Shown: piece by piece, positions 17,390 to 25,937 of the stretch
Layout of the letters: each line of letters opens with the position of its first letter
Position numbering within the stretch: position 1 is the stretch's first letter
Source: Thermoleophilaceae bacterium
Lineage (GTDB): Bacteria > Actinomycetota > Thermoleophilia > Solirubrobacterales > Thermoleophilaceae
Direction of reading: 5' to 3'
DNA length: 64,000 nucleotides
Assembly (NCBI GenBank): GCA_025928265.1
Contig: JAICJV010000004.1
Location: 1-64,000 of the forward strand
Notes under the pieces: generated by a model
What the model saw: the letters and a program-made list of their open reading frames with translations, nothing else
What the model was told of the DNA's origin: nothing
Database searches by the model: none
Made by a program: the position numbers and the translations under genes

Positions 17390-17421
17390 GAGGGGGCCCG
17401 GTCGCCGGACCGAGCCCCCTC
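17390..17421. terminator. GC-rich terminator-like hairpin between convergent genes
   Basis: GAGGGGGCCCGGTC-gccg-GACCGAGCCCCCTC, 14-bp arms with one mismatch. Confidence 0.7.
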
Positions 17422-17537
17422 CACACGCAGCGGCATCTCTGCCGCGCAAGCGACGGAACCCTCCGTGCCGTCGTGCAGGGGGTATCGGGCGGCTATCGAG
17501 CGTTGGTGAACCCTGCCCTCAGGGGCTGGACACCTGT

Positions 17538-18101
17538 CTAATCGAAGTCGAAATCCCTGGGCGGCTTCTGCTCGAACCACAGCTTGTCGTGCTCCGGCGT
17601 GTCCTGGAGGAACTCCGGCGTCTCCTCGAGCACGTCCTCATCGCGCGCCTCGGGATCCTCCTCGATGTCGTCGGTGCTCACGACCGGCTCGCTGTAGTCG
17701 CCGAGGGCCGGGTCACCGTGTGGCTTCGGCGTGCCCGGTGGCGGCGCCTCCTCCAGCTCCTCCTCCTCGAGATCCTCGAGCGGCTCGAGCTCCAGGGCAG
17801 CCTCATTCGCGGGCTGGATCTGCGTCGGCTCGTCGAAGTCGGCGGGCGCGGGCTCCACCTCGTACTCGTCGGCGTAGACGGGATCGTCCACCGGCGGCGG
17901 TGGCGGAGGCGGCACGTCGCCGATGTCCTCGCCCGGAACCTCCTCGACCGGCGGCAAGCCCGCGCCGATGCTGTCGAGCGACGTGTCGCGGCGCGCCGGT
18001 CCGAGCGCCTCCTGCTCGGCGCGCTCGATCTCGTCGTCGGGCACGCCGTGGCGGCGCTTCAGCTCCAGGTGCTCTCGAATTGCGTCGTCGAGCAGTCCCA
18101 C
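17538..18101 (-). CDS. Acidic low-complexity hypothetical protein
   Basis: MGLLDDAIREHLELKRRHG start, Pro/Glu-rich middle, ETPEFLQDTPEHDKLWFEQKPPRDFDFD end. Confidence 0.75.
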   Translation of the reverse strand: MGLLDDAIREHLELKRRHGVPDDEIERAEQEALGPARRDTSLDSIGAGLPPVEEVPGEDIGDVPPPPPPPVDDPVYADEYEVEPAPADFDEPTQIQPANEAALELEPLEDLEEEELEEAPPPGTPKPHGDPALGDYSEPVVSTDDIEEDPEARDEDVLEETPEFLQDTPEHDKLWFEQKPPRDFDFD

Positions 18102-18112
18102 GCCCGCGTAGA

Positions 18113-20095
18113 TTAGCTCTCCGCGGTTACAGGCTCAGCCCGGGCCACCCTGTTCTTACCGGCGCGCTTGGCGCGGTAGAGCGCTGCGTCCGCCTCGGCG
18201 ATCAGCGCGGCCTTGTCCTGGGCGTTGTAGGGCAGCGACGCGACGCCGAAGCTCGCGGTCACGCCCAGCGTCCCCTCGCCGTCGAGCCGGTCGATCTGGA
18301 GCGCCTCGACGGCGGCGCGCATACGTTCGGCGAGCAGCTCGGCGCCGGCCGCGTCGGTCTGGGGCAGGATCACGGCCATCTCCTCGCCCCCGTAGCGGGC
18401 CGGTTCGTCGATGTCGCGCGAGAGGTTGCGCAGCGCCCGCGCCACCTCGATCAGCACGAGGTCGCCCTGCTGGTGGCCGTACGTGTCGTTGATGCGCTTG
18501 AAGTCGTCGATATCGAGCATCACGAGGCCCACCTCTGTTCCGAAGCGGCGCTGGCGCTCCAACTCAGCGTCGAGCGTGTCATGGAAGTGGCGCAGGTTGT
18601 AGAGGCCCGTGAGCTCGTCCGTGAGGGCCTGGCGCCGGACCGTCTCGTGAAGGTCCACGTTCTCGATCGACACGGCGGCCTGGCCCGCGAGGTAGGCGAA
18701 CAGGTCGTACTCGCCCTCGTCGAAGTCGCGGCCTTCGCGCGCGATGGAGACGACACCCACCTGCTCGACCGCGCGCCCCACGGCCAGTCGCGCCATCAGT
18801 GGGACCGCCATCGCGTGGTAGCTGTCCTGGGTCACCCGTACGGGCCGCCGCTCGCGCGCCATGGTCGGCTCACCGCTGTCGCCGTCCACGTCCTCGCTGC
18901 CCGCCTCGAGCATCGCGAGCCACGAGTCGGAGTCCTCCAGATGGATCTCGAACGCGCGCCGCTCGGCCGCCTCGAGCGCGGCCTGAAGCTCCGGTGAGCC
19001 GTCACCCACGCGGGCGCTCTTCATGCGGCGGATGTCGAGCGGCAGCGCGCGGCCCACGTCTGCCTGGCACGCCTCCACCGCGGTCCGTACCGCGATGTTC
19101 ACCATCTCCTGGCGGTCGAGGCCGGCCGCGAACGCCTCCCCCACGCGCCTGATCGTCTCCTCGAGCTCACCGCGCTTGCGCTGGACCTCCTCGATCTTCA
19201 CCGCGAGCTGACCCGACATGTTGTTGAACTCGCGTCCGAGCTGGGCGAACTCGTCGCCGCCCTCGATCGGGACCGGCCGGCTGAAGTCGCCGCGCGCGAG
19301 GCGGCGCGCCGCGTCGAGGAACGTGGCGACCTGACGTTGCAGCGCGCGCACGACCACGATCGACGAGAGCAGGGCCAGGAGCAGGAACGCCCCGAGGATG
19401 ACCGCGATCAGGATGCGCCGGTGCGAGATCGAGCTGGCGAGCTTCGAGCGGTCCTCGAACACGCCGACTCGCGTGGCCGGGCCAACGGGCTCGCCCACCG
19501 ACGCCACGCGGCCGCGGTAGTCGTGCCGCTCGATCGTGACGTCGCCCGAGCGCAGCGGCTCGCCCGCCCCGTCCGCGATCGTGGAGCCCGCGATGCGATC
19601 GCCGCGAGCCACGCGTGCCTGCAGGCCGGTGACGCGGCTGACCTCGTCCACGTACGCGGTCCCCGTCGTCGAGGAGACCGCCACGTATCCGAGGCGGCGG
19701 CCGCCGCTGGACGGCGCAGCGACGGAGATGGCCACAGCGTCCGCGCTGCCGGCGGAGGCGATCGGCCGCCGGCTCGTGTCGTAGACCTCGATGCGCAGCG
19801 TCCCCGGCACCTTCCGCTGGAGCGTCCGCGCACGGGCCGTGACCGCAGCGCGATCGCCCCGGGCGAGGGCCGTCGCCAGCTGCCGGTCGCGCACGATTCG
19901 CGCGAGCTCGGCGCGCGCCGCACCGCGATCAGAATCGTAGATCGCGAGCGCCGCGCGGAGGCCCTGCGCGATCTGTGCGTCGGCCTTGCCGGTCTCGCTG
20001 TCGGCGGTGATGCTGAACAGCACCAGGGCGACCGCGATCATCGGCACGATCACGATGATCATGAAGAAGAGCAGCAGCCTGCTCCTGAAACTCAC
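18113..20095 (-). CDS. Diguanylate cyclase: periplasmic sensor, HAMP, GAF-like, GGDEF
   Basis: Two TM segments; HAMP LARGDFSRPVPIEGGDEFAQLGREFNNM; RDIDEPARYGGEEM (I-site and variant GGDEF). Confidence 0.92.
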   Translation of the reverse strand: MSFRSRLLLFFMIIVIVPMIAVALVLFSITADSETGKADAQIAQGLRAALAIYDSDRGAARAELARIVRDRQLATALARGDRAAVTARARTLQRKVPGTLRIEVYDTSRRPIASAGSADAVAISVAAPSSGGRRLGYVAVSSTTGTAYVDEVSRVTGLQARVARGDRIAGSTIADGAGEPLRSGDVTIERHDYRGRVASVGEPVGPATRVGVFEDRSKLASSISHRRILIAVILGAFLLLALLSSIVVVRALQRQVATFLDAARRLARGDFSRPVPIEGGDEFAQLGREFNNMSGQLAVKIEEVQRKRGELEETIRRVGEAFAAGLDRQEMVNIAVRTAVEACQADVGRALPLDIRRMKSARVGDGSPELQAALEAAERRAFEIHLEDSDSWLAMLEAGSEDVDGDSGEPTMARERRPVRVTQDSYHAMAVPLMARLAVGRAVEQVGVVSIAREGRDFDEGEYDLFAYLAGQAAVSIENVDLHETVRRQALTDELTGLYNLRHFHDTLDAELERQRRFGTEVGLVMLDIDDFKRINDTYGHQQGDLVLIEVARALRNLSRDIDEPARYGGEEMAVILPQTDAAGAELLAERMRAAVEALQIDRLDGEGTLGVTASFGVASLPYNAQDKAALIAEADAALYRAKRAGKNRVARAEPVTAES

Positions 20096-20108
20096 TTATG
20101 CCCCTCTA

Positions 20109-20324
20109 GGGAAATGGAGGGTTGCGTTCAGCGAGGTCCGCGCCCGCGGGTGCAGGCCGCGCAACCCGAACATTTCCCTCGCTGAATGGAGGGTTGCGTT
20201 CAACGAGGTCCGCGCCCGCGGGTGCAGGCCGCGCAACCCGAACATTTCCCTCGCTGAATGGAGGGTTGCGTTCAGCGAGGTCCGCGCTCGCGGGTGCAGG
20301 CCACGCAACCCGAACATTTCCCTC
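20109..20324. repeat. Tandem array, three near-identical 72-bp units
   Basis: ATGGAGGGTTGCGTTCA(G/A)CGAGGTCCGCGC(C/T)CGCGGGTGCAGGCC(G/A)CGCAACCCGAACATTTCCCTC repeated at 20114, 20186, 20258. Confidence 0.97.
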
Positions 20325-20451
20325 ATTCGTCTCATCACGGGTGTTGTGCCCCAGGGCGGGTACACATAGGCTCCTCAATCCGTCCATCCGTGGCATTCGA
20401 TGCGCCTCGGGTCACGCCTCTATTGTGGCGCTACCATCCCACTCGACCTGC

Positions 20452-20524
<73 letters not shown>

Positions 20525-20567
20525 TCCCCCCACGGCCTTGCCGCAACACCGCATAGGCTCGGCCGCA

Positions 20568-21737
20568 ATGGCCCGCTTCCAGCGCAAGGGCGGCGCCGGC
20601 GAGGCGCAGCGCACCACCGCGCTCGAGCTCTTCTACGACCTCGTCTTCGTCTTCGCGGTCACGCAGGTCTCGCACCTGCTGCTGGCGCGCCTGACGTGGG
20701 AGGGCGCCGGGCAGGCGGCGATCATCCTGCTCGCCGTCTGGTGGTCGTGGAACTACACGACGTGGGTCACGAACGAGCTGGATCCCGACTCCTCGGTCGT
20801 GCGGGTCGTGCTGATCGGGCTCATGCTGGCGAGCCTGCTGATGGCGATCGCGATCCCCGGCGCGTTCGGTGGCAGGGGGGCGCTGTTCGCCTGCTCCTAC
20901 GTCGCGATCCAGGTCGGCCGTCATGTGTTCCTCACGTTCGGCGCAGAGGGCCGGCACACGCCGCAGCGCGAGGCGGCAGGAAGGATCCTGACCTGGTTCT
21001 GCGCGGCCGGCATTCTCTGGATCGCGGGCGGGTTCGCCGACGGCAAGGCCCGGACGATTCTCTGGCTGTGCGCGCTCGCGGTCGACTACGGCGCGCCACT
21101 GGTGCTCTACTGGGTGCCGGGACGAGCGCGTCTGGCAGGCGACCGCTGGCAGGTCGAGACGACCCACTTCGCCGAGCGCTTCGGCCTGTTCGTGATCATC
21201 GCCCTGGGCGAGTCGATCGTCGTCACCGGCGCGACGACCGCCGATCTCGAGCTCACCACGGTTCGCCTGCTCGCGCTGGCCATTGCCTTCCTCGGCTCTG
21301 CAGCCATGTGGTGGCTGTACTTCACCTCCGTCGCGGCGCGGGCCGAACACGCGCTCGCGGACGCCGACGACCGGACGACGCTCGCGCGTGACGCGTACAC
21401 GTACGGTCACGTCCTGATCGTGGCCGGGATCATCCTCGCGGCGGTGGGCGACGAACTCGTGATCGCGCACCCCACCCGGGAGCTCTCGTCGGCCGAGCTG
21501 ATCGCCGTGGTCGGCGGCCCGGCCCTCTACCTGCTTGCCCACGTGGTGCTGCGGCTGCGCCTCACCGGCGCGATCAGCCGTCGGCGCTCCACGGGAGCAG
21601 CCGCGTGCGTGGTGGCCGGCGTGATCGGAAGCGCGCTCCCCGCAATCGCCGTCGCCGGGCTTCTCCTGGCGGTCTTGACCGGTGTAGTCGTGGCGGACCA
21701 GATCGTGGCCGCGCAGAGGGCAGCGGGGCTGCGCTAG
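20568..21737 (+). CDS. Low temperature requirement protein A (LtrA) family
   Basis: TTALELFYDLVFVFAVTQVSHLL, ERFGLFVIIALGESIVVTG. Confidence 0.9.
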   Translation: MARFQRKGGAGEAQRTTALELFYDLVFVFAVTQVSHLLLARLTWEGAGQAAIILLAVWWSWNYTTWVTNELDPDSSVVRVVLIGLMLASLLMAIAIPGAFGGRGALFACSYVAIQVGRHVFLTFGAEGRHTPQREAAGRILTWFCAAGILWIAGGFADGKARTILWLCALAVDYGAPLVLYWVPGRARLAGDRWQVETTHFAERFGLFVIIALGESIVVTGATTADLELTTVRLLALAIAFLGSAAMWWLYFTSVAARAEHALADADDRTTLARDAYTYGHVLIVAGIILAAVGDELVIAHPTRELSSAELIAVVGGPALYLLAHVVLRLRLTGAISRRRSTGAAACVVAGVIGSALPAIAVAGLLLAVLTGVVVADQIVAAQRAAGLR

Positions 21738-23116
21738 GCGGGCTGCGCCGGCTTCGTCGCCGACAGCAGCTCGTCGCGGCTCGCCAGCTTCACGCGTGGG
21801 CGATCTGCGCTGCGGCCGGCCTCGAGCTCCTGCTCGTTGATCGAGCGCCAGCCGTCGACGCCCACGAGGTCCGGCTTGCGCTCCGCGAGCAGCGCATCGA
21901 GGTCGTCGCCGCCCTTCGGCGGATCGGGTAGCCCGCCCGCCTCGATGTCCTCCACCACGCGCGCGACGGTCTCGGCGGCGTCGCGCTTGTTGGTGCCGAG
22001 GATGCCCGTCGGCCCGCGCTTGATCCAGCCGACCGCGTAGACGCCCGGCAGCGGCTCGCCGTCCGCGGCGAGCACGCGCCCGCGGTCATTGGGGAGCACG
22101 TAGTAGTTCTCGTCGAACGGCACGTCGGGCAGCGGGACCGCGCGGTAGCCCACCGAGCGCAGCACGAGGCCGCACTCGATCGTCTCGACCGGGTCATCGG
22201 TGGCGCGGGCGCGCAGCGACCCGTCGCCGGAGCGGACGATCTCGTTGCGGCGCACGTCGATCGCCTCCACGCGATCGCCGCCGCGGATCGCGACCGGCGA
22301 GCTGAGGAAGCGAAGCACGATGCGCCGTGCCGCGCCCGTCGGCTCGCGCGCGGCGAACTCGCGCAGCAGCTCGACGTTCTTGCGCGCGGTGAATGTGCCC
22401 TCCTCGTCGAGCCACTCGCGCGACACCGGATCGAGCTCGACGTCGGCCGGGTCCACGACGATGTCGACGCCGTCGAGGTTGCCGAGCTCGCGCAGCTCCG
22501 CGCTCGTGAACGCCGCCTGCGCCGGCCCGCGCCGGCCGAGCACCACGACCTCCTCGATCTGGCTGTCGCGCAGCGCGTCGAGGGCGTGGTCGGCCACGTC
22601 GGTGCGCTCGAGCTCGCCGAGGTCGCGGGTCAGGAGGCGCACGACGTCGGCGGCGACGTTGCCGTTTCCGATCACCACGGCGCGCTTGCCGGAAAGGTCG
22701 AACTCCCGCTCGCGGTGGTCGGGATGGCCGTTGTACCAGGCCACGAACTCCGTGGCGGCCCAGCTGCCGGGCAGGTCCTCGCCGGGGATCCCGAGCGACT
22801 TGTCGGTCTGCGCGCCGGTTGCGTAGACCACGGCGTTGTAGTGCTCCATGAGCTCGGCGTGCGAGATGTCGGTGCCGACCTCGACGTTGGCGAGCAGGCG
22901 GCAGCCGCGGCCGAGCGTCTGGCGGTCGAAGGTCTGCTCGAGCCGCTTGATCTCCTGGTGGTCCGGCGCAACGCCGCCGCGCAGCAGCCCCCACGGCGTG
23001 GGAAGGCGCTCGAACAGGTCGATCTCGCCGACGCCCCAGCTGCGGAGCTGCGCCGCGCTGAAGGCTCCCGCGGGCCCGGCGCCGACGACCGCAACCCGCA
23101 CGGCTGGACGCGCCAT
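21734..23116 (-). CDS. fprA: Ferredoxin--NADP+ reductase, FprA type
   Basis: VAVVGAGPAGAFSAAQL, PTPWGLLRGGVAPDHQEIK, VIGNGNVAADVVRLL. Confidence 0.93.
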   Translation of the reverse strand: MARPAVRVAVVGAGPAGAFSAAQLRSWGVGEIDLFERLPTPWGLLRGGVAPDHQEIKRLEQTFDRQTLGRGCRLLANVEVGTDISHAELMEHYNAVVYATGAQTDKSLGIPGEDLPGSWAATEFVAWYNGHPDHREREFDLSGKRAVVIGNGNVAADVVRLLTRDLGELERTDVADHALDALRDSQIEEVVVLGRRGPAQAAFTSAELRELGNLDGVDIVVDPADVELDPVSREWLDEEGTFTARKNVELLREFAAREPTGAARRIVLRFLSSPVAIRGGDRVEAIDVRRNEIVRSGDGSLRARATDDPVETIECGLVLRSVGYRAVPLPDVPFDENYYVLPNDRGRVLAADGEPLPGVYAVGWIKRGPTGILGTNKRDAAETVARVVEDIEAGGLPDPPKGGDDLDALLAERKPDLVGVDGWRSINEQELEAGRSADRPRVKLASRDELLSATKPAQPA

Positions 23117-23397
23117 CAGGCCGGCGCGCCGTCTCTGGCGGCGCGCTGCAAGAAGAACTCGGCGTTGAGTTCGATCGCGTACTGGTCCTTCTCGGGCGTC
23201 CAGGCCTCAGCGTAGATCGCGTCGACGGGACATGCCTCGACGCACGCATCGCAGTCGATGCACTCGACGGGGTCGATGTAGAGCTGCTCGGCCGACTCGA
23301 AGTCAGGGTCGCCCGGCTTGGGGTGGATGCAGTCGACCGGGCAGACCTCGATGCACGAGTCGTCCTTGATGCAACTGCCGATGATCACGTACGCCAT
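23116..23397 (-). CDS. fdxA: Ferredoxin FdxA
   Basis: MAYVIIGSCIKDDSCIEVCPVDCIHPKPGDPDF...CIDCDACVEACPVDAIYAE. Confidence 0.95.
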   Translation of the reverse strand: MAYVIIGSCIKDDSCIEVCPVDCIHPKPGDPDFESAEQLYIDPVECIDCDACVEACPVDAIYAEAWTPEKDQYAIELNAEFFLQRAARDGAPA

Positions 23398-23500
23398 GGG
23401 GGACGAGGGTATTGCATGCTCCGTTTACGCGGGCGCGCATGGGGTACGAAACACGCGCGCAGGGACGGCAGGTCGTGGCGGGTCAACAGGGGAGGAACGG

Positions 23501-24160
23501 ATGAGGGGAATGCGGGGTGTGTCGCGCACCGCCGTGGCGGCGGGGCTCGTGGCAGTGGCAGCGGGCCTGACCGCGTGCGGGAGCAGCAGCAGCAGCTCGT
23601 CCAGCGCATCCTCGGATCCCGTCGGCGCCGCGCTCTCGTCCGCAGGCGTACGCGTGGTCCTGATCCCGCAGCAGAAGAACGACCTGACGATCGTCGTCCC
23701 GCCGTGTTCGGAGGCGCAGACCGTGCAGTCCGGCACCACCAAGCTTCCGCCCGGCTCGAACGAGGTCGTGATCCCGAAGGGCTCGCTCACGCAGGCGGTG
23801 GCGGTCCAGGCGTGTCAGCAGGGCGGCCAGAGCACGGGCTCGAGCAGCGGTGGCTCCAGCGGCAACACACCGCCGCCGCCCAGCAACACGATCCTCGTGA
23901 CGCCCGGCGGCGCGGGCGCGCAGGCGGCCGCGGCCCAGGGCGGGTCCAGCTCGTCGAGCGGCCCGCAGCAGCAGAACCAGGTCGTGCTGCCGAGCAACGC
24001 GAACGTGTCGACGATCATCGTGCCGCCGTGCACCACGACGCAGAGCTCGAGCCAGTCGCAGCCGGCATCGAAGACGCTCTCGCTGCCGTCGGGGAGCAAG
24101 TCGAAGATCGTGGCGGCACCGCCGTGCACGGCACCGGCCGCGTCGTCGTCCAGCAGCTAG
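23501..24160 (+). CDS. Putative lipoprotein, Ser-rich, with repeated VPPC motif
   Basis: RBS GGGGAGG; LTAC lipobox then poly-Ser; TIVVPPC, TIIVPPC, IVAAPPC. Confidence 0.75.
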   Translation: MRGMRGVSRTAVAAGLVAVAAGLTACGSSSSSSSSASSDPVGAALSSAGVRVVLIPQQKNDLTIVVPPCSEAQTVQSGTTKLPPGSNEVVIPKGSLTQAVAVQACQQGGQSTGSSSGGSSGNTPPPPSNTILVTPGGAGAQAAAAQGGSSSSSGPQQQNQVVLPSNANVSTIIVPPCTTTQSSSQSQPASKTLSLPSGSKSKIVAAPPCTAPAASSSSS

Positions 24161-24166
24161 GGCGAC

Positions 24167-24343
24167 ATGGCGGGGAACCGCTTCGATGACGACGACGACT
24201 GGGTTGGTGAGCCCCCCGAGGGTCACCACACCCGCGACCAGGCGAAGCCCGAGTTCTGGCGGATGCAGCGCCCGCCCGAGGTCATCGCGTTCGCGTTCGT
24301 GATCGTCGTGATCATCCTCGTGATCGTGCTGGTGCTGAGGTGA
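24167..24343 (+). CDS. Small single-TM protein (58 aa), below the ORF-track cutoff
   Basis: MAGNRFDDDDDWVGEPPEGHHTRDQAKPEFWRMQRPPEVIAFAFVIVVIILVIVLVLR*; stop overlaps next GTG. Confidence 0.7.
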   Translation: MAGNRFDDDDDWVGEPPEGHHTRDQAKPEFWRMQRPPEVIAFAFVIVVIILVIVLVLR

Positions 24344-24903
24344 GCCGCGTCAGCTGGGTGGTGATGGTCGCGCTCGTCGTGGTCCTGGGTGGCATCGCGA
24401 TCGCGATGAAGAAGAAGTCGACCGAGCCGAAGCAGGAGGCATCGCGGCTCGTGCGCGTGCCGACCGAGCGCGCGCGCGAGGTGATCGTGCCGCCGTGCGG
24501 CACCGGGACCAACGTGGCGGCCACGCATCCGGACGAGCTGCGCAAGACGCCCGGGACGATCGCGTTCCGGTTCGCCCAGAACCACGGCGACCGCCTCGTG
24601 CTCGTCCCACGCTGCCGCGCGTCGCAGGGCGCGCAGCCGAGTGAGGGCGTGAACCTCCCCTCGGCGGCCTTCATCCTCCCGATCGGCGCGCAGGTCACGG
24701 CCGGACGCGGCGGGAGCGCGCAGGCAGGGACCGAGAAGGTCGAGTCGCAGCTCGTTGTGCCGGCGAACTCGCGGATCGACACCGTGGTGGTGCCGCGCTG
24801 TCTCGAGACCTCCCAGGAGGCGCAGAAGAACGCCACCGGGCGCTCGCTTATCCTCAAATCCGTGAGCGGGCAGCCGACGGTCGCACTCGGGCCTCCCTGT
24901 TGA
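24340..24903 (+). CDS. Membrane-anchored/secreted protein with VPPC/VPRC motif
   Basis: N-terminal TM; EVIVPPC, LVLVPRC, TVVVPRC, LGPPC; GTG start in GTGA overlap. Confidence 0.75.
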   Translation: MSRVSWVVMVALVVVLGGIAIAMKKKSTEPKQEASRLVRVPTERAREVIVPPCGTGTNVAATHPDELRKTPGTIAFRFAQNHGDRLVLVPRCRASQGAQPSEGVNLPSAAFILPIGAQVTAGRGGSAQAGTEKVESQLVVPANSRIDTVVVPRCLETSQEAQKNATGRSLILKSVSGQPTVALGPPC

Positions 24904-25283
24904 GCGGGGACGACGGCTGGCTGGCCGTCCGCTTCCTGCATGTGCTGGCGATGGCGTTCTTCGTCGGCGGCCAGGTGATGCTGGCGGCAGCGGTGGTGCC
25001 CGTGCTGCGCGGCGGCGACCGCGAGGGGCTGCGGACGGTGGCGCGGCGCTTCGGCTACGGCACGCTCATCGCGATCGCGGTGCTGATCGCGACCGGCATC
25101 GCCATGGCGTCGCACTTCTCGCTGTGGGGCAGCTCGACGCTCCACTGGAAGCTCGGGCTGGTGGCGTTCACTGCGGTGCTGGTGATCTGGCACATGCGCC
25201 GACCGCAGCTGCACGCGCTCGAGGGACTCGTCTTCCTCGCATCGCTCGTGATCGTCTGGCTTGGTCTCAGCCTGGCGCACTGA
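24900..25283 (+). CDS. Four-TM protein (CopD/DUF4149-like)
   Basis: WLAVRFLHVLAMAFFVGGQVMLAAAVVPVL...HWKLGLVAFTAVLVIWHMRRP; TTG start in TTGA overlap. Confidence 0.65.
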   Translation: MSGDDGWLAVRFLHVLAMAFFVGGQVMLAAAVVPVLRGGDREGLRTVARRFGYGTLIAIAVLIATGIAMASHFSLWGSSTLHWKLGLVAFTAVLVIWHMRRPQLHALEGLVFLASLVIVWLGLSLAH

Positions 25284-25391
25284 GAGCCTGGCGTCATCTC
25301 CGAACTCCCAAGCGCGGCCAGCCGTCGGCGCTCCGGCACGCGGCCGACGGAGTTCGCATCTGACGCGAACTGCCTCGAACGCGGTTGACGG

Positions 25392-25423
25392 ATGTATCGG
25401 CACGATATATCTTGCCGATACAT
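25392..25423. promoter_or_regulatory. PadR operator-like inverted repeat over the padR start codon
   Basis: ATGTATCGGCA-N10-TGCCGATACAT, perfect 11-bp arms, spacer holds TATATCT (-10-like). Confidence 0.75.
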
Positions 25424-25937
25424 GAGTCCCACAGCACGCGTCATCTGCGGAATGATCCGGCTCGGCCGGCGGACGGGCTACGAGATCAAGCAGCTGGTGG
25501 ATGTGTCGACCCGCTTCTTCTGGTCCGCGAGCTACGGCCAGATCTATCCGGAGCTGCGGCGTCTCGAGGAGCAGGGGCTGATCCGGGGCAGGGACGCAGC
25601 CACGAACGGGCGCGCGCGGCGCGAATACGACCTCACGCCCGCCGGGAACGAGGCGCTCGACGGCTGGCTGCGCTCGGCGGAGCCACCCACGCTCGAGACG
25701 CGCGACGAGGGACTCCTCAAGCTCTTCTTCTCGGACGGGCTCGACCCTGACGAGCACCGCGCCCTGCTCGCGTCGATGCGGGCGCGACACGAGGCGGTGG
25801 TCGCCTCGCTGCGGTCGATCGAGGACGTCGCGCGAGAGAGGGGCCCGGGCGGCCCCTACGAGGTCCTCCGCTTCGGGCTCGCGTACCACGGCTTCTGCGC
25901 GGAACGACTGGCGGAGATGGAGAGCGAGGTGGCGTGA
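25422..25937 (+). CDS. PadR family transcriptional regulator
   Basis: ICGMIRLGRRTGYEIKQLVDVSTRFFWSASYGQIYPELRRLEEQGLIRG. Confidence 0.92.
   Translation: MSPTARVICGMIRLGRRTGYEIKQLVDVSTRFFWSASYGQIYPELRRLEEQGLIRGRDAATNGRARREYDLTPAGNEALDGWLRSAEPPTLETRDEGLLKLFFSDGLDPDEHRALLASMRARHEAVVASLRSIEDVARERGPGGPYEVLRFGLAYHGFCAERLAEMESEVA

Noticed and set aside
20109-20324. CRISPR array
   Set aside because: 72-bp head-to-tail units without unique spacers and no cas genes
22194-23249. 351-aa minus-strand ORF in alternative frame of fprA
   Set aside because: Arg-rich frame-shifted shadow of fprA
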